Assembly (NCBI GenBank): GCA_048268005.1 | Contig: JBLWWJ010000002.1 | Coordinates: forward strand, 496,001-560,000 | DNA: 64,000 nucleotides | Source: Ancylomarina sp048268005 | GTDB lineage: Bacteria > Bacteroidota > Bacteroidia > Bacteroidales > Marinifilaceae | Direction: 5' to 3' | Part shown: in pieces, positions 36,301 to 44,139 of the stretch | Numbering within the stretch: the stretch's first letter is position 1 | How the letters are laid out: each line of letters opens with the position of its first letter | Translations under genes and position numbers: made by a program | The notes under the pieces: model-generated | Seen by the model: the letters and a program-made list of their open reading frames with translations, nothing else | What the model was told of the DNA's origin: nothing | The model's database searches: none

Positions 36301-37343
36301 GGCTTGTTAATTACATGTTGGATGGGCTCGAAAGGCAGAAAGTTGGGGTCGTAAACATTGACGCCACCGCCATAGGTTGCGATCCATAAGCGATTTTCAT
36401 CATCCTTTAGTAAGTCGTAGACCCCGTTGTTGTTTAATGACTGAGGGCTGTCCTCCTGGTGATTGAAATTTTCAGTAAGTTCAAGTGCTTCATTTAATAG
36501 ATAGACGCCCTTACCATCCACACCAACGAGGTATCTTTTATCCCTTAGGGGAATAATTTTTTTGATCCACATCCCTTTGGGAATCTCCTTACTTAGGCTC
36601 TTGCAAATGATCACATCATTCGTTTTTGGATTCCATAAGTACACGCCTTTATCCAAAGTGCAAAACCAAATTCTGCCAGAAGGTTCCCTAAACATATAAT
36701 TACAGTAGGAATTGTTTAGTTGATCTCCGGAAGGAAGTAGTTCAGAGAGAGGTGCAATTCGGTGATTTTGGGTGTTGATCTTAAATATGCCATTGCTTGT
36801 TCCCACGAGAAAGTTTTCTTTGTCAAAGGGAAGTATGGATAATACAGGAGTATTGATTTCCTTAATTTTTATTAAAGAATCTTCTTTGCTATTGTAGATA
36901 TAGGCTGTGTTGTCAGCACCAATAAGGAGGTTTCCTTTGGTATCCCTCTCTATAACATTGATTCGCAATGATGAGAGTTCCTGTTTATTCTTACCGTGAA
37001 CTCTTTTAAATAAATCGTGTTCGGCATCGTAAGCAAATAGTCCGTTTGGTGTACCAACCCAGAGTTTACCTTTATGGTCGATATGCAAACATTTGGCAAT
37101 ATTTGTTTCAGAAGGCAACTGATCTTCAGTGATCAGATTATAGTGGTGGAACTGATAGCCATCGTATCGGTTGACCCCATTTCTGGTTCCCAACCAAAGT
37201 AAACCTTTAGAGTCCTTGGCTATGGAGTATACGATATTATTGCTTAAGCCTTTATGAATTGTTAGGTGACGTAATTCCATTGCCTGTAGTGAAGTGCATA
37301 AGGCAATTAGAAATACGCTTATTATAAATATCTTTTTAAGCAT
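33351..37343 (-). CDS. Hybrid two-component sensor/regulator (HTCS) of PUL2
   Basis: I start at the ATG at 37343 (MLKKIFIISVFLIAL...), which gives a normal signal peptide and 1330 residues; the frame runs 18 codons further upstream. The order is: a periplasmic propeller sensor of about 14 Reg_prop blades (about 25-690, e.g. DSKGLLWLGTRNGVNRYDG), Y_Y_Y domain (about 715-775), transmembrane helix (about 781-800), HisKA with His822 (NVAHDLKTPL), HATPase (about 925-1040, NLISNAIKYTPEEG and GIGIPED), receiver (about 1080-1197) with Asp1132 (IIVSDIMMPEMDG), and AraC-type HTH at the C-terminus (GFSDPKYFSTSFKKFYG). All catalytic boxes are intact. It follows the CE2-like gene in one unit, divergent from susC, and most likely activates PUL2 in response to a periplasmic oligosaccharide. 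Confidence 0.95.
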   Translation of the reverse strand: MLKKIFIISVFLIALCTSLQAMELRHLTIHKGLSNNIVYSIAKDSKGLLWLGTRNGVNRYDGYQFHHYNLITEDQLPSETNIAKCLHIDHKGKLWVGTPNGLFAYDAEHDLFKRVHGKNKQELSSLRINVIERDTKGNLLIGADNTAYIYNSKEDSLIKIKEINTPVLSILPFDKENFLVGTSNGIFKINTQNHRIAPLSELLPSGDQLNNSYCNYMFREPSGRIWFCTLDKGVYLWNPKTNDVIICKSLSKEIPKGMWIKKIIPLRDKRYLVGVDGKGVYLLNEALELTENFNHQEDSPQSLNNNGVYDLLKDDENRLWIATYGGGVNVYDPNFLPFEPIQHVINKPNSLGNNTGRAVLEDTTGKIWFGTKKGVSIYNPDTKKWNHLYNNSKQNKLLGSNTILSLEQITNDEIWMGSYGGGIDRVNLKTGKVTQAFQNNELEKNEGTIYVYKILKDRNQDIWIGSIRGKLIKYSSSTNKMTSYPIYSVQNIYEGKNNYLYLGCREGFYLFNKITGEYKLFVPQKGDPNSISSNACFCFFEDPTGKVYIGTEGGGLNIFDPKTEKFTHFTQKDGLPSNTIYGILPDTEERLWLSTTNGLSRYNPKTNKFINYDISDGLTIKEFNYGASCITSEGKMIFGGESGFITFDPLRIQKITLAPKLFFTDFKISNKSYPIGDPNTPLQKHINLTNTIDLDYHQNSFSLDFVGINYTNPIKNRYSWKLEGFEDEWTPASSTHKATYTNIHPGTYTFKVRATSLQDSWNGKERSISIKVKPPFWQTYWAYGFYLILFLGIANFILKFQRIRLQEKNSNEKIQFFINVAHDLKTPLTLIKSPLTSLSAKENFSEQDSGLINMALKNVDKLTTHFTQLLDFQKAEMKKMQLQVDKYNLVEHLSEVSTSFKPLLEKKRIQFQLLSNQEMIELWYDKLKFDKIFYNLISNAIKYTPEEGKITMHLDSQRNQCLIKIKDSGIGIPEDQQENIFKRYYRATNAINSEETGSGVGLLLVKQLVNLHSGTISFSSKAGDGTCFSLKFKMDSKHFKSADFISEKPTEKYIPVFKTTVKPEEESFSTDELSEVIVNEDLPKLMIVEDSRELITFLSNELRPSYQILQASNGKEALEILKETEPDIIVSDIMMPEMDGRVFCSHLKNNIETCHIPIILVTALTSSDYKIEGYELGADGYIEKPFDLRILKSKISNLLNSHKVLKEKFIKQEDTSEQINYKNELDQEFIQKCMDIINQNMDNPSFSVEEFSKQLFMSRPVLYRKLKALTDQSPQDFVKIVRLKKSVELIKEGKHSISEIAYQTGFSDPKYFSTSFKKFYGVSPSKYGQN

Positions 37344-37408
37344 GGTTTGTTGGTTCAGTTTTTTTGTTTTTAAACATTTTCGTAAGTGTTTAACCATAGT
37401 ATTTAGTA

Positions 37409-38500
37409 TTACCAGCTTATATTTTGGTCAATATATTGAATTAGTCTATTCGCTATTTCTTCTTGCTCCTTTATACTGGGATGCCCAGGCGTGTTTTTAA
37501 AAGGTACAAAAAGAGTATGAATTTTATTGTCATTTAAAGCTTTAACTGCCTTTTTGATATAGCTTGGCCATTGGGATCCTTCTCGGGTGGCATCCATATT
37601 TCCAAGTGCACAAATGATATCAGTGTCAGGGTAATGATATCTGATAGAGGATACAAATTGTTTGTATGAATCTATTATAAAATCCTCATTAGGTGCTTGG
37701 GTACCGAATTTGGATTTAAATTCTTTTCTTTCAGGCTTATTAACCAGCCATGAATCGTTTTGAAAGAGGTTAATGACAACAATATTAGGAGTGTAATTTG
37801 AAAAGTCCCATTTGCTGGTGGAATCATTGGGGTTTAATCTGTCGTAGATATCAGGCATGATGTAAGGAAACCAGCTAATCATGATGCCGATGCCTCCTTT
37901 ACAAATACAAGTATACTCTGCATCGAAGTGCCGGGCAGTAATGGCTGCGTAGGAAAGGTAGTTGTTGGTAAAAGTGCTGTCAGGACGATCTTTCCCAGAG
38001 AAGTCTTCAACAGCATAGCCTGCTGTTATGGAATTGCCATAAAATTCAATTTTCCTTTTTTTTGACGGTGATTTAGGGAGGATTTTAGGATTCCCCTTGA
38101 TACTAAAACCATAAAAGGAGGTCTTACCCTTACTCCATTCGGTTCGTCTAAATATTTCAAGGGAGTGTTTACCTTTTTTTAAACCTGATACCAATTGATG
38201 ATACCTCTTAATCGTATCGGGCTTTAAAATTAATATGCTATCCTGGTCAATGATTACATTGTAATAGTTAGCTCCTTTTTCGTCTTTCAGGATAGCCCCG
38301 ATGGACTGCCCCTCAAAATTTATTTTAACTGATGTACCCGACCAATATAGGTCAGCCGTTTGGGTTTGGCTTGAGTCAATTCGGCCGAAATACTCAATTT
38401 GAGGATTTGAGTAACTGATAAATAAATCCCCTTGCTTGCTACAACTATTTAGGAGTATCAAGCCTGCTGTTAGGATTATTAATTGACTAAAATATTTCAT
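37409..38500 (-). CDS. CE2-like SGNH acetylesterase, lipoprotein
   Basis: From the ATG at 38500 (lipobox LLNSC, Cys20) the protein has 363 residues; an upstream in-frame ATG at 38539 would bury the leader. An N-terminal beta-sandwich (about 28-140: WSGTSVKINFEGQSIGAIL) precedes an SGNH domain with nucleophile Ser157 (IEFYGNSITAGY), a GG block (CKGGIG), the Asn block (NLFQND) and catalytic His340 (TPGHPS). This two-domain layout is that of carbohydrate esterase family 2, which removes acetyl groups from plant-type polysaccharides. An aspartate two residues before His, usual in many SGNH enzymes, is absent; CE2 members can use a His-Ser dyad. It is first in a unit with the HTCS and suggests an acetylated substrate. 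Confidence 0.82.
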   Translation of the reverse strand: MKYFSQLIILTAGLILLNSCSKQGDLFISYSNPQIEYFGRIDSSQTQTADLYWSGTSVKINFEGQSIGAILKDEKGANYYNVIIDQDSILILKPDTIKRYHQLVSGLKKGKHSLEIFRRTEWSKGKTSFYGFSIKGNPKILPKSPSKKRKIEFYGNSITAGYAVEDFSGKDRPDSTFTNNYLSYAAITARHFDAEYTCICKGGIGIMISWFPYIMPDIYDRLNPNDSTSKWDFSNYTPNIVVINLFQNDSWLVNKPERKEFKSKFGTQAPNEDFIIDSYKQFVSSIRYHYPDTDIICALGNMDATREGSQWPSYIKKAVKALNDNKIHTLFVPFKNTPGHPSIKEQEEIANRLIQYIDQNISW

Positions 38501-38536
38501 AAAACTGAAATTAGAGCTGTGTCGTGAGTATAGAAA

Positions 38537-38544
38537 CAAATATA
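38537..38544 (-). promoter_or_regulatory. Predicted -7 element for the CE2-HTCS unit
   Basis: On the - strand TATATTTG matches TAnnTTTG exactly and lies 36 nt before the CE2-like start. No clear -33 TTG is found at the usual distance, as expected for an activator-dependent promoter. Confidence 0.4.
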
Positions 38545-38632
38545 AGTGTACTTCCTTAAAAACCAGTAAAAAGCTAATTAAAAGAACGGAAATTAGGCCT
38601 ATAGTGAACGATTAACAAACCCGTTTCCTATT

Positions 38633-38663
38633 CGTTAATTTTGTAATGAATCGATTAATTTTG
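38633..38663. promoter_or_regulatory. Direct repeats, candidate AraC/HTCS operator
   Basis: CGTTAATTTTG and CGATTAATTTTG repeat with the shared TTAATTTTG exactly 20 bp apart (38635 and 38655); a weaker CGATTAAC lies at 38609-38616. A two-turn spacing of direct repeats suits AraC-type binding. Each repeat also contains TAATTTTG, a perfect + strand -7 consensus. The remainder of the 38501-39117 divergent region holds no ORF. Confidence 0.4.
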
Positions 38664-39117
38664 AACTTTAGTTTATTCCAGAGATAGGATAGGGTTAAAA
38701 TAATAGCTAGAAATATCCAAGTGGTAGTTCTTAAAGACCATGCTTGAGTAGAAGGTTTAGGAATTTCCTTGTGGTTATAGCCTTTGTTTTGAATAGGAGC
38801 TCATGTTTTTTTTGAAAAGAAGACCTATCTTGTATATATTAGTGCTCTTGAAATAATTCTCTCCCCAGTACACAGGCCTTTCTGGTCAATTTACCCCGGA
38901 AATGGAGTACGTATTTTGCTAAATCAACTTACTGAAAAAACAACTTGGTTTTTTCTTGTTAAATCGTGTTGGTTGTCTTGTATGTGGTTGTATATCAAGG
39001 GTAGTTGGTTTTTTAATTAGTGTGTGAACGGTAATTTGAGGTTTTAGAACTGTGAGTAAACCTCGGTTCGTGGAAGTATTGATTACTTGCTGCTGCTAAT
39101 TTAAATCTAAAATTCAA

Positions 39118-42100
39118 ATGAAACGACTAACAACAATTGTGCTGTTTTTGTTATTTGGCCTGCAATCCTTTGCGCAGAACCAGGTTTCGGGAATTGTGAC
39201 GGGAGCTGACGGAGTGAGCGTACCCGGAGTAAATGTATTAATAAAAGGAAGCTTAACGGGGACAACAACCGATATTGACGGGAAGTATTCACTTTCAGTA
39301 AGGGGACCTGAAGATGTGTTACTGTTTTCTTTTATCGGATTCGAGACTCAGGAGCTTGTTGTAGGATCCCAAAAGGTTATTAATGTAATATTGAAATTAT
39401 CCGCTGAATCTTTGGACGAAGTTGTGGTGATTGGGTATGGAGAGGTTCGAAAGCGTGATGTAACCGGATCTATCTCAAAAGTAAAAGAATCTGAAAATGT
39501 GTCCAGACAGTATGCTAGTGTGGATGCCTTGCTTCAGGGACGTTCGTCAGGCGTACAAGTAATTTCTAATTCTGGTTCACCAGGTGGTGCTGTAAGTGTT
39601 AGAATTCGGGGAACGAATAGTTTGCGCGGAAACAACGAACCTTTGTATGTTGTAGATGGTGTGATCATCAGCTCAGCAGGCGAAGATGTTATGGATGCTT
39701 CTACTGATGCGAATGAAATTCAAGCCCCACAAAATGGTTTGACAGGTCTGAATCCTCGTGATATCGAGAGTATCGAAATTTTAAAGGATGCTTCTGCTAC
39801 AGCTATCTATGGATCCCGAGGTGCCAATGGAGTAGTATTGGTTACTACCAAGCAAGGCCAGAAGGGTGATGGTAAAGCTAAGATCAATGCCTACGGTTCG
39901 GTAGAATTCTCAATGATTTCTAAGAAACTGGATGTATTGGATGGTGTTGGTTATGCCAAGTATAGGAATGAAACGGCTATGCTTGAAGGGAATCGAATCA
40001 ACTATCAAATCGATGGTGATAAAGTTTATCCTATTTCCTACAAAGTAGATCCTGAAACTGGATTAGAAGTGCCTACTGCTTCTGATATTCCTTACGAGCA
40101 GAAGAATTGGCAGGATGAAATTTACGAAATGGGAATTACCCATACCGAGGGTGTGACAGTGAGTGGAAAAGGGGAAAAATCAAATTACTATTTCTCTGCA
40201 GGTTTTGCCGATCAGAAAGGTATTGTAGAATCATCCCGTATTCAAAGAGGGGATATTCGTTTAAATATGAGTAATAAGTTGTCTGATAAGGTGACATTGG
40301 ATACGCGTATGTCAATGATGTTCCAGGACGGTAGTTTTGCTCAATCAGGGAGTAAATCCGGAGGAAACCGAAGTTTTACCAAGCAAGTATTGTCATATAC
40401 ACCTCTTGTCGGATATGAATCGGATGATAGCAGTGATTTGGATTTAGATGTTTCCAATCCTTACGCCTGGTTGACTGATTACGAAGATGAAACCAAAGAG
40501 CTTAGAATTAATGCTTCAACTGCCTTGACTTATGAACTGGCTAAGGGGTTAAAATATAAAATTCAGGGAGGTTTGGATTATCGAAACAAGGATAGATCCA
40601 GATTTTGGAATACAGGCGTGTTTAAAGGACAAATGGAGAATGGTGTATTGGCTATGTCAACACTTGATCGTTACTCATATACCATGGATAACTTGTTGAT
40701 GTATAGTAAGAAGATCAATGATCATCATCGTATCAATACCACTGTTGGGGTAACTTACGACGGAAGTCATGCTGAAGCTTCTATTTATGAAGTCTCTGAT
40801 TTTCCAATTAAATCATTGGGGATAAAAGCGCCTGAGTTGGGACAGATTATTTCTCAACCTTACGATTTGATTACCACAGAGGAATCTATTCTATCTTTTT
40901 TGGGGCGTGTGAATTACAGCCTGATGGACAAGTATATTTTTACAGTGAGTTTTCGTGCTGATGGTTCTTCAAAATTTGCTGATGGTAACAAGTATGGCTA
41001 TTTCCCAGCTGCTGCCTTTGCATGGAGAATGATTGAAGAAGATTTTGTGAAAGACTTGAATGTGTTTGAGAATCTTAAACTCCGAATGGGTTGGGGTAAA
41101 ACAGGTAATCAGGCCATAAATGCTTACAGTACTTTAAAAAACTACAATACAGTGTACTATGTTGATGCCGATGGTAATACAGTAATCGGTAATGCAGGTT
41201 CCAATATTTCTAATCCGGATTTGACATGGGAAACAACCAGCCAATATAATGGTGGTTTGGATATGTCCTTTTGGGGAGGGAAATTAAGTTTGGTTACTGA
41301 TGTGTATTATAAAAGAACTGAAGATCTTCTCCAACAAATACAAATTGGAACATCCAACGGGTTCACAAGTATGCCTATTAACAGAGGAGAGATTGAAAAT
41401 AAGGGTATTGAATTTTCTTTGGATGGTGTTATCATCAATAAAAAGGATATATCACTAAATGTGGGTGGCCATATTTCCTTTAACAGAAACAAAGTGTTGG
41501 ATCTTGGTCTAGCTTCTTCTTCAGTGTGGAATAATGGTGTTGAATCACAAGAGGTATTTTATTTAGGAAATAACGTTTCAACCGGAACTTATTTTAAGGC
41601 ACCTGCAAATATTTTTATGGAAGGAAAAGCTGTTGGAATGCTTTGGGGATATAAAACCAATGGTATCTACCATGATGATGCAGCGGCGGCTGCTGGTTCA
41701 ACCTATATGGGAAATGCCAATGTCGCAGGTGATGTTGCTTTTGTAGATCAGAATGGAGATGGCAACATCAATGAACTTGACAGAACTTTTATCGGGAATC
41801 CGAATCCTGATTTTACCTTCGGTTTCAATTTTAACTTCAACTACAAGCGTTTCACTTTGAGTGCTTTGTTTGAAGGGGTTTATGGTAACGATATTGCCAA
41901 TGGAAATTCGATGGAGATAGCTTATGCAGAAGGAAATAGTAAGAACGTTTTGAAAGATACTTATTACAATGCCTGGCGTCCAGACGCACCCTCGAATACG
42001 CAGCCAAGAGTTGGTTACGATTTGAATGAGGTTTTCACCGATCGCATTGTGGAAGACGGGAGCTATTTGAAAATGAGCAATATCACTTTAGGATATGATG

Positions 42101-42294
42101 TTCCAGTAGAATGGAGTGGTTTTGATAAAATCAATCTATATGTGACTGGTAGAAATCTGTTCACTCTTACCAATTATAGTGGATACGATCCTCAGGTGAC
42201 CAGCTTTATGTATGATGGAACCATTATGGGAGTAGATTGGACAGGAACTCCAAACGCAAGAACTTTCCTAATGGGTGTGAACGTAACTTTCTAA
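39118..42294 (+). CDS. SusC/RagA-family TonB-dependent outer-membrane transporter (PUL2)
   Basis: The 1058-residue protein has a signal peptide (MKRLTTIVLFLLFGLQSFAQ), a CarboxypepD-regulatory-like extension (about 22-100, VSVPGVNVLIKGSLTGTTTD), the DEVVVIGYGEVRKRDVTGS segment, a plug (about 115-245, SIEILKDASATAIYGSRGAN) and a barrel ending FLMGVNVTF. It forms the import channel with the SusD 21 bp downstream. It imports products of a sulfated glycan, judging from the sulfatase genes that follow. Its leader upstream is long; the nearest perfect -7 consensus is about 450 bp away. Confidence 0.95.
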   Translation: MKRLTTIVLFLLFGLQSFAQNQVSGIVTGADGVSVPGVNVLIKGSLTGTTTDIDGKYSLSVRGPEDVLLFSFIGFETQELVVGSQKVINVILKLSAESLDEVVVIGYGEVRKRDVTGSISKVKESENVSRQYASVDALLQGRSSGVQVISNSGSPGGAVSVRIRGTNSLRGNNEPLYVVDGVIISSAGEDVMDASTDANEIQAPQNGLTGLNPRDIESIEILKDASATAIYGSRGANGVVLVTTKQGQKGDGKAKINAYGSVEFSMISKKLDVLDGVGYAKYRNETAMLEGNRINYQIDGDKVYPISYKVDPETGLEVPTASDIPYEQKNWQDEIYEMGITHTEGVTVSGKGEKSNYYFSAGFADQKGIVESSRIQRGDIRLNMSNKLSDKVTLDTRMSMMFQDGSFAQSGSKSGGNRSFTKQVLSYTPLVGYESDDSSDLDLDVSNPYAWLTDYEDETKELRINASTALTYELAKGLKYKIQGGLDYRNKDRSRFWNTGVFKGQMENGVLAMSTLDRYSYTMDNLLMYSKKINDHHRINTTVGVTYDGSHAEASIYEVSDFPIKSLGIKAPELGQIISQPYDLITTEESILSFLGRVNYSLMDKYIFTVSFRADGSSKFADGNKYGYFPAAAFAWRMIEEDFVKDLNVFENLKLRMGWGKTGNQAINAYSTLKNYNTVYYVDADGNTVIGNAGSNISNPDLTWETTSQYNGGLDMSFWGGKLSLVTDVYYKRTEDLLQQIQIGTSNGFTSMPINRGEIENKGIEFSLDGVIINKKDISLNVGGHISFNRNKVLDLGLASSSVWNNGVESQEVFYLGNNVSTGTYFKAPANIFMEGKAVGMLWGYKTNGIYHDDAAAAAGSTYMGNANVAGDVAFVDQNGDGNINELDRTFIGNPNPDFTFGFNFNFNYKRFTLSALFEGVYGNDIANGNSMEIAYAEGNSKNVLKDTYYNAWRPDAPSNTQPRVGYDLNEVFTDRIVEDGSYLKMSNITLGYDVPVEWSGFDKINLYVTGRNLFTLTNYSGYDPQVTSFMYDGTIMGVDWTGTPNARTFLMGVNVTF

Positions 42295-42315
42295 GGACCA
42301 TTTAAATTCTAAATC

Positions 42316-43866
42316 ATGAACTTTAAAATAAAAAATATATTTTCCTTCGTTTTGATAGGTGCCATGCTGGGAGCATGTAGCCTTGACGAAGACCCAACAT
42401 TCCCTTCTTCAGAAATTCTTTTTTCTGATGTAGAAGGAGCACAGACTGTATTAGCTGGTGCTTATTCCGGATTGGCGCATTTCAATTATATGGGAGCTGA
42501 TTTTCATCATCTCACCGATTTGGGATCTGGGATGTATAATACAAATAAGGATGCAGACCTAAAAAATATTGCCGCTTTGAATCCTTATGCTTCTCAAAAC
42601 TATGTAGAAAACGTATGGAAAGGCTGTTTTTCTGTCATTGAAAGATCGAATGATGTAATCGCAGGTGTGTCAGCGGCTGATTTTTCTGAAGACGTAAAAG
42701 CAGACATGCTTGGACAAGCTTACTTTTTACGTGCCTTCTCTTATTTTAATTTGGTTCGTTTGTATGGGAAAGCTCCTTTGCGAACAGAGCCAGCTAGTAG
42801 TGTAAACGTAAATTCACCTCTGGTTTCTGGAGATGAAATTTATGAACAGATTATTGCTGATGCGATCAAAGCTAAAGAGGGTTTATATGCTACGCGTGCT
42901 GATGGCAGACCAACATCTTATGCTGCCAATATGCTTCTTGCCAAAATTTATATGACTTTGGCAGGTAATCAGACTGCTACTGAAACGGATTATTGGCAGA
43001 AAGCTTACGATGAAGCTATCCAGGTATATGGGAACTTTAGTTTGGTATCGGACTACCGTACTTTATGGTTAGAGGAAAGCAGTAATTATTCATCTGAATC
43101 GATTCTTGAAATTGCCGGTAATGTGGAGAATACATTGCGTCAGCTTCAACTGTTTACGCCAAGTAATGGAAACCTGGGGCGTAGCGTTTGGGGACGAATT
43201 AAGCCAAATGTGGAAATGTACGATCAGCATGCTGCTGCTTATGCTGCTGATCCAAGATTGGGAGCCACTTTTCAAACTGAATGGTTGAAATACAATTCGG
43301 CAGGAAAAGCTGTTCTTCAAAAAACTTACCCAACTTTTAAAAATCGTCAGAATAAAGACAAGAGTTATCCTTTCCTTGCTAAATATTCTATGAAAAACAC
43401 TTTGGCTTTGAGTTACAATACCAATATGAATTTGGTAGCTTATCGTTATAGTGATCTTTTATTGATGCTTGCTGAAATTGAGAATGAACTGAATGGTTCG
43501 GCTAATGCTTACCAGTATGTGAATGAAGTGCTGGCTCGTGCCAGACAATCAGCTGATGTTGCTTCTACCGAACCAGCCGATTGGAGTGGTTTGTCTCAAG
43601 ATAATTTCCGTGAAGCAATTATGGCCGAATATAACTTTGAACTACTGGGTGAAGGACATGACTGGTTTAATGTGAGAAGACGTGGTTACGAGTATTTTAA
43701 AAAGCACGTAATTGATGCCCATAATAACACTACGGCTTATGATTTTTCTAAGTCTCGCGATGTGGAGTATCTGGATAACGAAAGAACCATGTTATTCCCA
43801 ATTCCTGCGACTGAAATTACATCCAATCCAAACGTTTCTGCAGCTGATCAGAATCCAGGATATTAA
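42316..43866 (+). CDS. SusD/RagB-family glycan-binding lipoprotein (PUL2)
   Basis: The 516-residue lipoprotein has a lipobox MLGAC (Cys21) and the SusD helices: GQAYFLRAFSYFNLVRLYGK early (about 134-153) and YRYSDLLLMLAEIENEL with EFxLLGEGHDWFNVRRRG late. It ends AADQNPGY, the usual SusD terminus. It is directly downstream of SusC and so translated with it. It binds oligosaccharide at the cell surface and hands it to SusC. The basic and aromatic side chains that would recognise sulfate groups cannot be assigned without a structure. Confidence 0.94.
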   Translation: MNFKIKNIFSFVLIGAMLGACSLDEDPTFPSSEILFSDVEGAQTVLAGAYSGLAHFNYMGADFHHLTDLGSGMYNTNKDADLKNIAALNPYASQNYVENVWKGCFSVIERSNDVIAGVSAADFSEDVKADMLGQAYFLRAFSYFNLVRLYGKAPLRTEPASSVNVNSPLVSGDEIYEQIIADAIKAKEGLYATRADGRPTSYAANMLLAKIYMTLAGNQTATETDYWQKAYDEAIQVYGNFSLVSDYRTLWLEESSNYSSESILEIAGNVENTLRQLQLFTPSNGNLGRSVWGRIKPNVEMYDQHAAAYAADPRLGATFQTEWLKYNSAGKAVLQKTYPTFKNRQNKDKSYPFLAKYSMKNTLALSYNTNMNLVAYRYSDLLLMLAEIENELNGSANAYQYVNEVLARARQSADVASTEPADWSGLSQDNFREAIMAEYNFELLGEGHDWFNVRRRGYEYFKKHVIDAHNNTTAYDFSKSRDVEYLDNERTMLFPIPATEITSNPNVSAADQNPGY

Positions 43867-43949
43867 CAGGAGGTGATTTTAAGATGAGTTATGGAACGTG
43901 CATTGCTTTGGAATACGATTAGAAAGTAGATTATAGACCATTTGTGCAC

Positions 43950-43981
43950 GTTTCAAACTTGTAAATAAAGATGTTTGAAAC
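43950..43981 (+). promoter_or_regulatory. Hairpin between SusD and the surface glycan-binding gene
   Basis: GTTTCAAAC / GTTTGAAAC is a perfect 9-bp stem with a 14-nt loop, 83 nt after the SusD stop. No T run follows. It may stabilise the susCD transcript end. The rest of the 273-bp gap has no supported ORF. Confidence 0.45.
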
Positions 43982-44139
43982 TAGAAAAGCGAATTTTGAA
44001 AAAACTCAAGAATTCACTTCGTGAAGTAGGATAGGAGCGTGAGTTTCATGCTTAATTAGTAATAATTGACTTTTATCCATAAATCATTCGTCTGGATCTT
44101 CGGACTTGATTTGTGTTTGGCAGTCAGAAACTAAATAAA

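Noticed and set aside
39118..42294. SusC of PUL2 as a sigma/anti-sigma-regulated receptor
   Set aside because: No FecR/sigma pair adjoins it, and the ECF sigma gene at 1214 is 38 kb away; the adjacent HTCS is the better candidate regulator.
44016..44035. Small CACTTCGTG hairpin after the SusD gene as a terminator
   Set aside because: The stem is about 5 bp and is not followed by a T run; the 43950-43981 hairpin nearby is stronger.
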